From: Centroberyx gerrardi
Taxonomy: Eukaryota > Chordata > Actinopteri > Beryciformes > Berycidae
Direction of reading: 5' to 3'
Length of the DNA stretch: 64,000 bases
NCBI RefSeq assembly: GCF_048128805.1
Contig: NC_136000.1
Coordinates: 24,586,049-24,650,048 of the forward strand
A program made the translations under genes and the position numbers. Shown here piece after piece: positions 22,546 through 34,669 of the stretch (position 1 is the first letter of the stretch; the number at the start of each line of letters is the position of its first letter). The notes under the pieces were generated by a model. That model was not told the DNA's origin. It made no database searches and was given only the letters and a program-made list of their open reading frames with translations.

Positions 22546-25347
22546 TGAAGCTGAAAAGTGTGGTTACTTGATCATGAGCTGACCCTTTTCTGAAGTCAGT
22601 TCGGCATTTGTGTGAATGGCTTCTGATTCTTTGTGTGTTTGTGTGTGTGTGTGTGAGTGTGTGTGTGTGTGTGTGTGCGTGTGTGTGTGTGTGTGTGTGG
22701 GCGTGTGTGGGCGTGTGTGTGTCTCACTGGTGGCCAAGCTCAGGTACAAGAGGGTTATCCTGTGTTTGCATGAGACTTGATGGCTTGATTGTTGCTCTGT
22801 TTTTTTTTTGTTTTTTTTTGAGCTGAAGGACCAGTCTCCAGCCTGGATGTGATGACTAAACCACAGTGTTTAAATAAATGATCTTATCCAAGCAATATCC
22901 CGACAGACAGAATTGATCCAACTGTATCAAAACTGATGTTTGGCTGTTTTTCCAGTGGTTCTGCCATTCTATCATTTACATAACTGGGTTTAAATACATT
23001 GAGGATGCTTTGTGATTTAGATTCTAAGTACATTAAAAAACAGTTTGTAACCATTTGAAAATTCAGCCGAGGGAAAACGTAACACCTGATTCTGTGTTTA
23101 ACTACCCGAACACTGATGCACTTGCACTCGGTGTTTCATGGCTCAGTGAGATGCAGCAGAAGGCGCTGAAGCATTATATGATACCACAAGAGCAATTGTC
23201 TGTAAATGTGTACACATTAGCAATAAACTGTTTGTGATGTTTCAAACTATTCAGTTGGAGAGAGGTTTTTGCCAGTGAAGCTTTGCATGAAATCTGCTGT
23301 TGTTTCATGGATGAGTAAGTTTTCTCCGTATTGTTGTTGTTTTGCTCACACATCTGCAGTTATTCAACCACAGAAAAACACGGCAAAAGGGGGAAAGTGT
23401 GTGCATGATAAGCAAATGATATGCATATATGGGTGGTGTTTTGATCTGAATTAAATTAGGATTAAGCGGCAGCCATCGTACGATGCCTCCTCAAGATGAA
23501 ATTGGATGCATATACATGTTCTTCATTGGTTTGTGCAAAGAAACCTATTGTTTTATGTATTCAAATGAAAATTACATGTGTTGTTGCTTAGGTTATTATA
23601 GCTAAGTTCAATAAAAGCAGGATTACAGCGTGTTGCTGCAGTTTCATGTTGCTCTGCTCTTGTTTCTGAGTGTCCAGACTCCTGTATGTTCCTCTTGTTC
23701 TTTATTTACCTGCATGGCTGGCAGCTACCTGAAATGTTTAGTGACCAATAGGGAATCAGATGAATCCTCAGAGTCTTTGTTGATCCATATAAGGAGGAGG
23801 GTGTGGATGCTGAGCTTGTCAAGGCTGTGACAGACGTGTAACTTGCTGCTTGTCAGTTGGAATAAATTACACTCTTGCTTTACCTTTTTGTTATATAGCT
23901 TGTACACCTGTGTTCTTGGGGTTGTACATCTATATATTAAACTATTTTATTGGGCTAAAATTTGTTATGATTATCACTCAAAATTTGTCTCTCCTCCTTT
24001 GATTTCCACCCTGCCTGCACATTGCCCAACATGTACTGTATTGGAACAGTCATTTCAATAGTAATAAGTGTTATATGTTCATAGAATGCAAACAGAATGG
24101 AAATCGAGCAAGTTTGTTACCCAGAAAATTAAGAAATGAGCGCATGTTAATTTTAAGAATGAAATGTTTAACTTCATCGATGTCGTTATGTTACAAATAA
24201 TTAAATCTTTTAATTCATTTCAGTAAATCAGTTGGTTCTTCGGCTATTCTGCAGCAAACTATTACAGCTGGAAAGTCAATACTGTTCTCAAAAATCTTGC
24301 AAAAATTATTCTGAAGATGAAACGTATTAAAAGTGAAGATAACTGTGTGTCAGCTCTAAAAAGATAGATACACAAGAGATAAATACATAATTCAAACTGA
24401 GCAGACACAGGTGGAATTTCCCACCTTGTAACATAAATCCACTAATGTTTGTTTGTTAGTTAAATGAAATTTATTTGATACTTCTGCTTACTTGAGTGCT
24501 TAAAAGAAATATGATGAAGTGTGAGATCATGCTGTGTATTATAATAGCACACCAGCAATATTATTTGTTTTTCTGTGAAGAGGTGTATTTCCTGCATGGC
24601 AGTTGCTGACCTGCTGCTGCAGGTGTACTGCAGTTTTTAGATTGTTTGAAGTATTTTTCTCTCACATGCTTGCAGAGATCTTATCTATTTAAGGCAGTAA
24701 ACCAGTTTAGCTACAATGTGGAAAAGCTCTGTAATAACAAAATCCCTATAACCTTTTATTCCCCATGTTAGTTTCACGTGTAGCTTGATGGATATATAAT
24801 TGCAAATCCAGGAAAAAAAACCTGACATGAACACTGCTATTTTTGTGTATAGATTTTAACATTTAATATGTCCAAAAATGTGTGATAAAAATGCATTATT
24901 CGTGCATTGCTTTGGTAATAAAAATAAAAGATATCAAACGTTCCTTCTATTTTACAGTGTTAGAAGGCAAGTTCTTGAGTCTGTGAGGTGTCTGATAAAT
25001 TCATAGAAAATAATGAATGAACATAAAGCTTAAAAACATGATTTGGAAGGCAGAGCTTTTCAGTGTGTCGCCCTGTTTTGTCTGGTTTGCCTACAAAGAC
25101 AGAAAAGACGCAGCAGAACAAGCCCTGCTGTCATTTCACAACTGCCTCTGCCTCGACACAAGCCTTTCTCTAAATTCCCCTCCGACTCTTTTCTTCTGCC
25201 TTAGGAGGGACATTTTGATGTCGATAAAAGACCAAAAAAAAACGTCTCTCTCATCACCAGTCATACCGGGGTGTTGCCTGCATGCTTCTGTTCGCTGGAA
25301 CGCTGTTTTAAACGCTGAAAGGTGTGGGGATGACTCAATTCACCCTG
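22546..25347. other. Upstream intergenic DNA of ccnd2
   Basis: Apart from a GT microsatellite (22624-22722) and T-runs near 22800, this is A/T-rich, non-repetitive sequence without supported exons. Confidence 0.5.
22624..22722. repeat. (GT)n microsatellite, imperfect
   Basis: GT-rich tract with GA, GC and GGGC interruptions. Confidence 0.9.
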
Positions 25348-25725
25348 CGCTGCAAAAAGTGTCCATCTTAAAAAGCCATTCAGCTTAATATTCCTGTCTT
25401 AAAATCATAATTTTGTTACATAAAGTGAGAAATTTTGCCAGTGGAGGTGAATAATTCCACTTAGGTTCAATGTACTTTCTGTAATTTTCCAGAAACAAGC
25501 GTCAATATTTTTGAAATAAGGCAGAATGAGGCAGATCACTGCGCTGGTATCAAGAAAATGGCACTTGATTCAAGCAAATCTTTGAAACTAGTTGATCTCC
25601 ATCGGAAACAAGTGGAATTATCTCACTCTCTCTGGCAGATTTTTTAATTTGTTTTAAGAAAAAAACAGGATTTTAAGACTCGAGACTTGATGAAATGGTT
25701 TGTTCAGGCGGTTATTTCTTGCAGT
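25348..25725. mobile_element. TIR element, family A, copy 1
   Basis: It starts GCTGCAAAAAGTGTCCATCT and ends TTATTTCTTGCAGTG, imperfect inverted termini of the type CACTGCAAAA. Shared internal words with the other copies are CCAGTGGAGGTGA, GAAACAAG, AGGCAGATCACT and AACAAGTGGAATTATCT. No coding capacity. Three copies lie in succession here upstream of ccnd2 and one in its last intron. Confidence 0.75.
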
Positions 25726-25954
25726 GTGCAGCGCAGGAGTCTGATTGGACTTATAAAAGTTGAGTTTTTATTGAATATTCGCATTCCCAGGAAGCCACTG
25801 AGCAAGGCGCCGTAGTCCTTTAACGTTGACAGCCTACCGGGCGTGTTCCGCTTTCTGGGTTTCTGATATGATAATTGAATGCTTCCGGGGAAATAATGTG
25901 TCGCTGCCTCTCATCTCACACGCAGGAGTCGCTGGTGGTGTCAGAGAGACAGCA

Positions 25955-26302
25955 CACTGCAAAAAAAATAAAGAGTAGCCGTCTATACGTTTTTAATCCG
26001 GTGTTGAGCCTTGAAATGCTGTTATTATTAAAACAAGTGAAACAATCTGCCAGGGGAGGTGAGATGGTTTCACGTGTTTCCAATGCAACCAAGCGTATTT
26101 AAAGAGTTTTCTTGAATCACATAAAGATTATCTTCACATCAGTGGAGTGATCCGCCTCACTTCAAGGTGTTCTCACTTGATTCAAGAAAATTCTCCAAAC
26201 AGGTGAAACTGTACTGGAAACTAGTGAAATGATTTCAGATTGTGCGATAAATCTCAACACTGAATGAAATATGGAGATGTGGAGATGGACATGTTTGCAG
26301 CG
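25955..26302. mobile_element. TIR element, family A, copy 2
   Basis: It starts CACTGCAAAAAAAATAAAG and ends GATGGACATGTTTGCAGCG. Internal words match copy 1 in order: TTGAGCCTTGAAAT, AAAACAAGTG, TGCCAGGGGAGGTGAGATG, GTGGAGTGATCCGCCTCA, TTCAAG and GGAAACTAGTGAAATGATTT. A CACGTG E-box is embedded at about 26071. Confidence 0.75.
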
Positions 26303-26376
26303 CGTGGTCTCTTGGTGATGATGGTGATATGAGCTGCAACCGGCTGTTTAAACAGTCTGTGCAGGAGAGTGAATAA

Positions 26377-26804
26377 ATGAATCGAGCTGCTCTATGGGCT
26401 GGGTTTTTATTTTTTATTTTTTATTTTTATTTTTTTAGTTTACTGAATTCTACAGCATGTATTTATATCCCAGATGGTAAAGCACAAAACAGGCACGTTG
26501 ACACAGCAGCAGTGGATCTGACATGCGTAATTGCGCATCCTCTGGTGAGGTGGAGACAGTTCATCCTGCTGCTGGACGGGACGGCTCGGGTGGAGGTGTG
26601 GGGCACCTGCCTCCACCACAGCACCCCACTTAGGCACATTTCATTCGTTTTGCCTTCTTTTGAACCCGGTGAAATAGTCTGGTTTATCAGAATAAGAAGC
26701 AACACGATTCATTAGTGTCAAGTAATTATTATTAGTTTTTTTGTTGTTGTTTGTTGTAGATTTTACGCACCTCGCGCTGCCTTACTGGACTATTGATTGT
26801 GTTA
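26377..26804. other. Spacer between TIR element copies 2 and 3
   Basis: Holds a T/A-rich run (26403-26440) and otherwise unremarkable sequence. The plus open frame at 26377-26715 begins in the T-rich run and resembles no known protein, so it is not called a gene. Confidence 0.4.
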
Positions 26805-27184
26805 TACTGCGAAAATATCCATCTTAACGAGTCGTGTAATCCCAGTGTTGAGTCTAGAAATCTTAATTTTCTTTAAACAAAGGAAAGCATCTGCCAGTGG
26901 GGTTGAGATAATTTCGCTTTCTTCCACTGGAAATCAACTTTTCAGGAATGTTCTTGACTCAGGTGTCATTTTCCTGCTACAGAGTGCAGTGATCTGCCTC
27001 AATCCGCCTTATTTCAAGATGCTGGCACTTGTTTCTAGAAAATTACTGGGACAATTGAAAGTGCTTTGGAAGCAAGTGGAATTATCTAACCCCTTAAGCG
27101 TGATTTTCCACTTGTTTTAAGTTAAGTTAGATTTTAAGACTTGAGTGTGAGACTAAAATAACTTAAGATGGACATGTTTTACAG
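26805..27184. mobile_element. TIR element, family A, copy 3
   Basis: This is the best-preserved copy at its ends. It starts TACTGCGAAAATATCCATCT, and the reverse complement of its end reads CTGTAAAACATGTCCATCTT. Internal words include GTGTTGAGTCTAGAAATCTT, CTGCCAGTGGGGTTGAGAT, AGTGATCTGCCTCA and AGCAAGTGGAATTATCTAAC. It lies about 1.9 kb upstream of the ccnd2 start codon. Confidence 0.8.
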
Positions 27185-28007
27185 CCGAAGCCTATATTCT
27201 GCCCAAATAGGAATTCATACAACTCCACGCCTGCGTGATGCAACTGAAGGCGCTCTGATGTGTGTTTTTAAATAGCCCGTAAGGAGCAATAACATCCGTC
27301 TGGAGGTGAGACTGATGAATGACCACAGCAGTGGAGGAGAGGAGAGAGAGGAAGGTATAGAGAAGAAGTCTGCCCAGTAACAATCGCACAGCCTCGGTCG
27401 AGCGCTGAGGAACTATTGGCTATGCAAATAGTGACACAAGGAGGAGGAAACAATTTAGACTGAGAAAAAAAAAACTTTAAAGAGACATTTCCCCCACTTT
27501 TCTCACAAGTGTTGCTACCATAAGCATTGCCACACAGGCTTCTGATGGAAATTAACAACTTTACAGCGCCGAGGACTTACTGTGCCCAGCCTTTCCCTCA
27601 TGCATTGAAGTCTCATTTCATTCACGGCTATAGGGCTTTGAAGTTGACTAAGAATAGGCGGGGGAATTAGCATATTTATCCCCCAGATTCTCTTTGTGAC
27701 TGTAGGTTACTTTATAAATAGCGTTTGGCAGTCATTTTTCAATTAGCCTATCGGTTTTATAATCTATATTCTCAGCATCGGTTCCACCTGCTTGTCTTTG
27801 TCTGTAAAATAATTACATCATGTGGGCTAAATATGGATTATTAGCATTAATTAGGCTACCATAGTTTGTATTATTTGGGGTGAGCAAAACCCATGACTCT
27901 CATCTTAGTGTTATCTATAACAGAAGATTGTGCAAAAACTTCAGGGCTGCATCAAATTTCCTAGAAAGCTATCACAAACCACAAGCGTTTGTGGCTGCTA
28001 TAAAAGA

Positions 28008-28077
<70 letters not shown>

Positions 28078-28799
28078 TTGTGTGTCCGCGCGCATGCGTG
28101 TGTCCCTGTACTTGCGTGTTTATACGTGCATGGTCATACATAGGCTACATCCATACATGCGTCATGCTCGGCGCTGGGGTTCATTGAGTGCATTTGAAAA
28201 AGTTGGCAGACACGTTGGCTTAAGTAAATCAATATGAATTAGTGACTTTTGTAAGTTTGTTTCTAATCATAGCCGATATTATTCGAATTGCACTCACAAG
28301 GGGGCACTTTGCTGCACCAGCAAGACACACTGGCTTCTATAACGCTTAGAAATATGCATATTAGTGTATAACACAATAAATAAGACACTCATTCATTTGT
28401 TGGCTGTTACGTAGGTAAATAAAAAGGTGTGCAAACTATATCATCTCCAGTCGGTGATCATCATAAGGAAAATAACCAACATAAATAAATCTGAATTATA
28501 TTTTTTACTCTTAAAATAGGCTACCTTATTCTCATACAGACTAACTTATATGAGTTTGATAGCACTTTGATATATCCTATGAATTTACATTATAAAGATT
28601 TATGCCAGCCTAAAACAGTGGGTAAACTCTATTATTATCTATAGTATTAAACATGTGGCTAAACTTGAATTTAAGTGGGTTTATCCTCCACTTTTCACTG
28701 CATTGCATTGTCAGTCTAGTCTTGTGAATGTGTGTGTAAGTCACATCTGCAGCCTTGTAGATGTGGAAATGATACGAGTGTGATAAAAGTTGTCTTGCA
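27185..28799. other. Proximal upstream region of ccnd2
   Basis: Non-coding. It includes a T/A-rich segment at 27590-27760 with a CTTTGAA TCF/LEF-like word (27633-27639) and a TTATAAATA word near 27713, a long GT microsatellite (28010-28072), and A/T-rich sequence to 28700. Some of this may carry promoter-proximal elements, but none can be assigned with confidence. Confidence 0.45.
28010..28072. repeat. (GT)n microsatellite
   Basis: Pure GT run of about 31 units, roughly 1.1 kb upstream of the ccnd2 start codon. Confidence 0.95.
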
Positions 28800-29131
28800 T
28801 GTCAGGAGAGGAGAAAGAGGGACAGGGACTGCAGCGTGTTGCGTCTGGTCTAGAGGTAATGAAGTGAATTGCGTCAGTTGCGCAGGCAGGGCAGGCTTGA
28901 AATGCGCCTGATCTGGCCAGGCGGATGAAAGTAGAGGCGCACTGTGGGGAGAGAGGAAAAAGTTCTCAACAAGGAGAGGCAGGACTACTCTTAGGGAGCC
29001 CCTGCAGTCTCACTTTTTATGCCTCCAAAAGACTTTCCTTTCTATCCCTTTGCATTTTTGCTCTACAACACTGTTATCGCGTTTCCAAGAGAGAAACCCC
29101 ACTTTTTTACACAAGTGAAGCCACCAGCACC
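28800..29131 (+). promoter_or_regulatory. ccnd2: ccnd2 core promoter and 5' UTR (approximate)
   Basis: This segment immediately precedes the start codon and is less A/T-rich than the DNA upstream of it. It contains GCGTCA/TGCGTCAG words (half CRE/AP-1-like) around 28870. No clear TATA box or transcription start can be fixed from sequence. The frame stays open upstream of the start codon to an ATG at 28925, but that ATG has C at -3, while the accepted start at 29132 has the strong context CACCATGG. Confidence 0.4.
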
Positions 29132-29326
29132 ATGGAGCTGCTCTGCCTCGAAATGGACACCATCATACGAGCTCGTCCCGATCCGAACCTCCTGTGCGAT
29201 GACAGAGTCCTACAGAGCTTGTTGACCATAGAGGAGAGGTTTCTGCCCCAATATTCCTATTTCAAGATCGTCCAGAAAGATATTCAGCCGTTTATGAGGA
29301 GGATGGTCGCCACTTGGATGTTGGAG
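29132..29326 (+). CDS. ccnd2: ccnd2 exon 1 (residues 1-65)
   Basis: Start codon in the context CACCATGG. Encodes the LxCxE motif and the start of the cyclin box, ending ATWMLE in phase 0. The donor is GTTCGT, a weak match to GTRAGT, yet the protein boundary is exactly the conserved one. Confidence 0.95.
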
Positions 29327-32300
29327 GTTCGTACCGAAACACCGAGTGCTGACAAGCCTTATTATTTCCGTGCTCGACTTTAAAGACTCCCGATTTGTTT
29401 CATGACTCTTTCACTGAGCGCTGTTTGCAATTTTTGCGAGCGTAGATAAGGCTTGTAGCTCGCATTACCGACCGGCTATTCCCCATAATAACCAAATGTG
29501 TCGTTTTCTGTAATTTCTTTGTATAATTTTTTTTTTGAGTCCAGGCACGAACGACATCGGTTTCAGAAATCACACGTCGTGATAGCTGTGACAGCGGAGA
29601 ATTTCTTTTGTCTGCCACACTCGGTGTCCGTCAAAGCTGCCCGTGGATTTTTTAATGTTATTATTTTAGATAGCCTGAATATTTCCATGCACACGTATGC
29701 ACTCCCCAATGCAATGCTGCCCTGCGCTGTTCTATCGCCATGTTGGTTTTTACAGGAGCGCTTGTGCTTTTCCAGACGACTTTACAGTGTCACAAACGCA
29801 ATAACAGCGGTTAAAACCTATCGGAAATGACAGAGGAGGGTCTGGGTTGTACACCGAATATAGAAATGACTGTGAAAGACGTTGCGAACATTTTACAGAT
29901 ATATTTTAAATGTCGGAAGGGGCGAGGGCCTTATCTGTCCCTCCGGTCTTCCCCCCGTCGCACTGCCTCGCTCTGGAATTATGTTCGATTTTTGACACCC
30001 GGTCAAATATTTTTGGTCAACATCGGTCTGAAAACAATCCCGACCCTTTGAGCTTTATTATCATGTAAAGATCGCCGGGGTCCGACCCAGAGCAGATTTT
30101 TAATTAATTTTTGAAATAAATATATCGGCTCGGCGGTGACGCACTCCCAACCAACCTCTTGCTACTGGTGTTTTAATTTGACATTTTATTCATATTTACC
30201 GTGCATAGATTTGGATATGAATTGTCGGGTATGATGTGGAAGGCGTCCGTGAACATTATGATGCGAAGAAAATCGGCGTAGACAATTTATTTATATTTTT
30301 AATTATTTTATGAAAATATGACGAATGAAAAAAAGTGTGTTTCCGTGTGCTGTGCTGTCCGGGTGTTTTTTTGGCTCGGGTGATTGTGACTTGAATTCAT
30401 TTCTTAGTGAATGAACTGCAGGAATGCGACTCTATTGACAGTATGTGCCTGAGACCTTTTTCAAACTTTGTAAAATAATCTATTTCGAATTAATTTATGA
30501 TGTCGCAACCGATTAGGGTTGGGCTCAAATTCTTGGCCAGGCCCCAACTATGTGTGTCATTGAATTTATATGTGCTCTTTACGTGATTACTCTTCTGTTT
30601 CGTTATTTCATAAAAGTTTTATATACATTTCAAGTGCTGGGAAATAAATCAGGCCACTAAGGAGTGGGTTATTGATTCCAAATGCTGAACCTTGTTGCAT
30701 TGTCTGCTGTCTCCTTCTGCAGGTTTGTGAGGAGCAGAAGTGCGAGGAAGAAGTTTTTCCCTTGGCCATGAACTACTTAGACAGGTTTTTAGCCGTGGCG
30801 CCCACCAAAAAGTGTCACCTGCAGCTGCTGGGAGCGGTGTGCATGTTTCTTGCATCCAAATTGAAAGAGACTCGTCCATTAACTGCAGAGAAGCTCTGCA
30901 TCTACACAGATAACTCCATCAGACCACAAGAGCTGCTGGTAAGCAACAGTTGGTTCAACACTATTCTCAAAATAATTCACAGTGGCATCTCTGTGGATTC
31001 ATGCTGGGGTCACACACTGTATAGGGCAAAGCATGGCTGCGTGCCTTATTTTGGCATCTTCCTACAGCAGGTTCAACTTTGGAAACACATGGCTTTATTT
31101 CATTTGTTTGGGGTATTCTTTCACTCAAAATATGCTCATTTTAATCATTCACACATCAGACCATCACAGTGAAATACAGCCTGTATTCATTTCACTCAAA
31201 CTGTCGTCCCGTCCGTCACTTTGGACTGCGCCGTCATCAAAGGTGCATGGAAACCGAAAGCCCCAGAGTGTATTGTCCCACAAGGACTCTCTCTCTCTCC
31301 CTCTTTACTGTAAAAGACCCTCTGGGCTTTACAGTATGTGTAATGGTCTGCATCGCCATCTAGTGGCAGATATTTGCACAGAGCAACGAGGTCAGCTTGA
31401 ACTCCAGCCAAAGTTTTGATTCTGTTCCTGTCAGAGAGAGAGAGAGACACAGAGAGAGAGAGAAATTCAAGTTTGCCTTTTACAGTAGCTTTCATCCAAA
31501 GATAACCATGGATGCATACATTGTCACATTACGTCATATAGTACTATTTCTGTTTATCCCTCAGACATTTTCAGAGTATGAATGTAGCCTATAGTCAAAA
31601 TAATGAACATGATTGATACAGCTGGGATATAGTTATGGAGTATTAACAGCAATGTATGACATTTCTGGACAAATCTGCCATCCCTCTGTGTCCTATTCAG
31701 GCTGTTGATAAGGCCCGGTTGGCCTGATAATGCCAGCTGCCTTCACCAGCGTAGGCCAATTAATTAACTCAGTTTCACATCAGATAAGTATTTCCCCACT
31801 GCTCTGTGGCGCTACATAAACATTCCTCAGTAAACAACAGCCAATCCCACCCATGTTGTGAAAGAGGCCACATATTATGATTCAGACGTGGCTGATGGTT
31901 CTAGGCCTGCCTCCCTGCCTGACTGGCGGCGCTGCCCGCGCAGCTGATTGCTACAGTGTATTCATGTTGCTGCCGATCTGCTCTTGGCTTTTTTTTTTTT
32001 TTTTTTTTTTGGGTTTCGGAGAATTTTCTGGAATGTAGCCTATTTCTGCTTGTGAATCATAAACATGCAAGCGGCTTGGAAACGGCATGTCGGCTGAATG
32101 TACCCTGTGTGTGCACATGTAAGACGTATTGTGACCGGTGAATATAGGCGGATCTGATTGTGATCGTGCAGCTGAGACGTTCTAGTGAAAACAAGTGACA
32201 GACTTAAATGCCCTCTCTTCAGTGAAGGCTTCGACGATCAGCTGCGACAGTCTTAATACGACTGCAGATACTGTAGGTTCGACCGGTAAATGGAAAGTGC

Positions 32301-34174
32301 ATTACAGTGCTGTTGTTGTTTTGGGGTAATGGCAGATTAGCCTTGGGTGGACCGGTCTAAAACAGTAATTAGTGCAGGAAAACTGAGTCCGTCCTACCTT
32401 CATGTTCACTGTGAAGCTCTCAGTCCTTGAACTGGCTTGCTGAGGCCTCCGCTCAGCCTTTCTGTATAAGGCAGTATTTTGGCTGACATGCAGATACAGG
32501 AAACAGAGATCAGCTGCTCAGGGCATGTGATCGTTTTTTTTGTCCTCATCTTTGGTAACAACTTCTTGTAAAGGGAACCGCAAATGTTACAAAGAAGGTG
32601 TGACCGGAGGAAGGCTCTAGCTAGCAGAAGGAAGTGGGTGCCTGCCTGCCACCCTGTCAGCACAGAGCTATAGTGTTGCAAGGCTGTCACGGCTCTCGCT
32701 GTAGCCTTCCGTCTGCTGATGGAGCAGGGGGCAGCCATGTTGAAACAGGAGACGGGTCACGCTCGGCGGCCACTGCTGAGCGTGAATGACTGCATATGAT
32801 CAAATCACTGATTGATATTAGTTGATGTTTAGCATTGACATAACATTTTTTCAGTGGAGAGAGCCATCTGTCTTACCTGTATTGCATATCACAGAGAAAT
32901 ATTGTTTAAAACTTTCCATACAAGTCCCTACTCCAGAGGAAGAAGATGCATTTCACCTTTCATTTAGAAGAGATTTTTTTTTCATTTCCTCAAATATGAG
33001 AAATTGTGGGCATATGGCCTTATTGAAAACCCTTTGTCCCCTTGTGCCTTGTCTCTGGCATCAGTGAGACCAAGGAAAAGTTGAGACCAGGCTGAAAAAG
33101 GCCACTTTGATTAGACAAATGCAGCCTGGGAGTGGGGTTAATGGCGGCCATGTTGGATCGTCTCATGACTGAGTCCATGTGGTCCTCTCTCTCTGAAGGG
33201 GAAAATCAGCAGCATCATAGGTCCCAGTCACAAGGCTACAGTCTTCGACCAAACAGTCCTGAACCAAACCACGTAATTCTTCCCAAATTAGTCACCAACT
33301 CTTCCGTTAATCACCTCCTCCTCTAGGAAGCGAAAGCAACAATACACTCAAAGAGGACGCCACACCTTGTGTCCCCCCGCCCGCCCACACACACATACAT
33401 ACACACACACTTCTGAGCTACGCTATAGCATGTGCCATCACATATTGCCCAGAGATCCACATTAAAAATGGATTGCGAAGCTCCGAGCAGTTGATTCTGG
33501 TGGATCTGCCTTTTATAGCGAGGAAAGGTGTTGAGTAATGTTCGATTCAAAGCCTATCCTTTAACGATGTTCACGTCAAACACTGCCCAAGGTTGTGTTT
33601 TCTGTGTGCCAGACGCCATGCAAAAAAAAAGTATGTATGTAAAATGAACTCTTGGCATTGCTTTAGCATTATCTGGCACTTGGCATTTGGGTAATATTAT
33701 ATAGGCCTAGCATAGCATGGGCAAAGAGGGTTTATTCAGACGAGGTTGAATTTATTGATAAGCACCCAAGGGCTTTAACAGAGCTGGCAGCAAAACTTGC
33801 ACAGTGTTCTTATCATCACAAGATGAAAGGAAGAAAATAATCTTATAACATATTGCAACATACAGGGGAAGGGTTTTGGTAGGAAATAAGTTCTCCATTA
33901 TTTGAAAAGTGACACCCCTCTTACACAATGATATAAAGGCAAATTATAGAATTTCTTTTTTTTAGTTTTCTTAAAACTTTGCTTATGAAATAGTAATAAC
34001 TTTGATAATAGTCATCTGTATCATATATAAAATATACAGTGTTTAGTGTTCAAAATGTGTCACAAATAACATGACATGATAGATGAGAAAAGGTGAAACA
34101 CATGACCAATTCATTGCCATTTTCTGCATCATGCCTAAGCGCTAGCCTTACTATCCTTCCTCATCACACACACG

Positions 34175-34211
<37 letters not shown>

Positions 34212-34593
34212 GAACCTCTGGTGGGCCTCTTTAGGAAAGTCCCCAGATGCCAGACAGACAGGGAGGGAGGCAGTGTTGTGAGGTCACCTGGGTTGGTGGC
34301 GCTGCTGTTTCTCTGTCCCAAGCCTGGCCAAGCAGAGACTAACGTAATAACAATCTGTCTCTGCTCTACCTCCCCGCCCTCAGCGCTGTACAGGGCCAGG
34401 GCCAGGGGCCCACTGAGGCACTCACACACTCTGCGCTGCAGTGTTGTGTAACTGGCTGCACAACTGCAAGGGAGTGTGTTGTAGTCAAGTGTAAACTTAC
34501 AATACACACGTGCTCTCACTTTTTCTCACCTATTCATTGTCTTAGTCTTTCTCAATTTCAGTTATCTCTGACTCTCGATCTGTCTCTCTCTCT

Positions 34594-34669
<76 letters not shown>

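Noticed and set aside
26377..26715. 112-codon plus frame between repeat copies
   Set aside because: It starts in a T-rich run and lacks any known similarity. The opposite strand is also open, as expected for chance frames.
27705..27725. TATA-like TTATAAATA as the ccnd2 promoter
   Set aside because: It lies 1.4 kb upstream of the start codon, which would need an unusually long 5' UTR across a GT microsatellite. Kept only as a remark.
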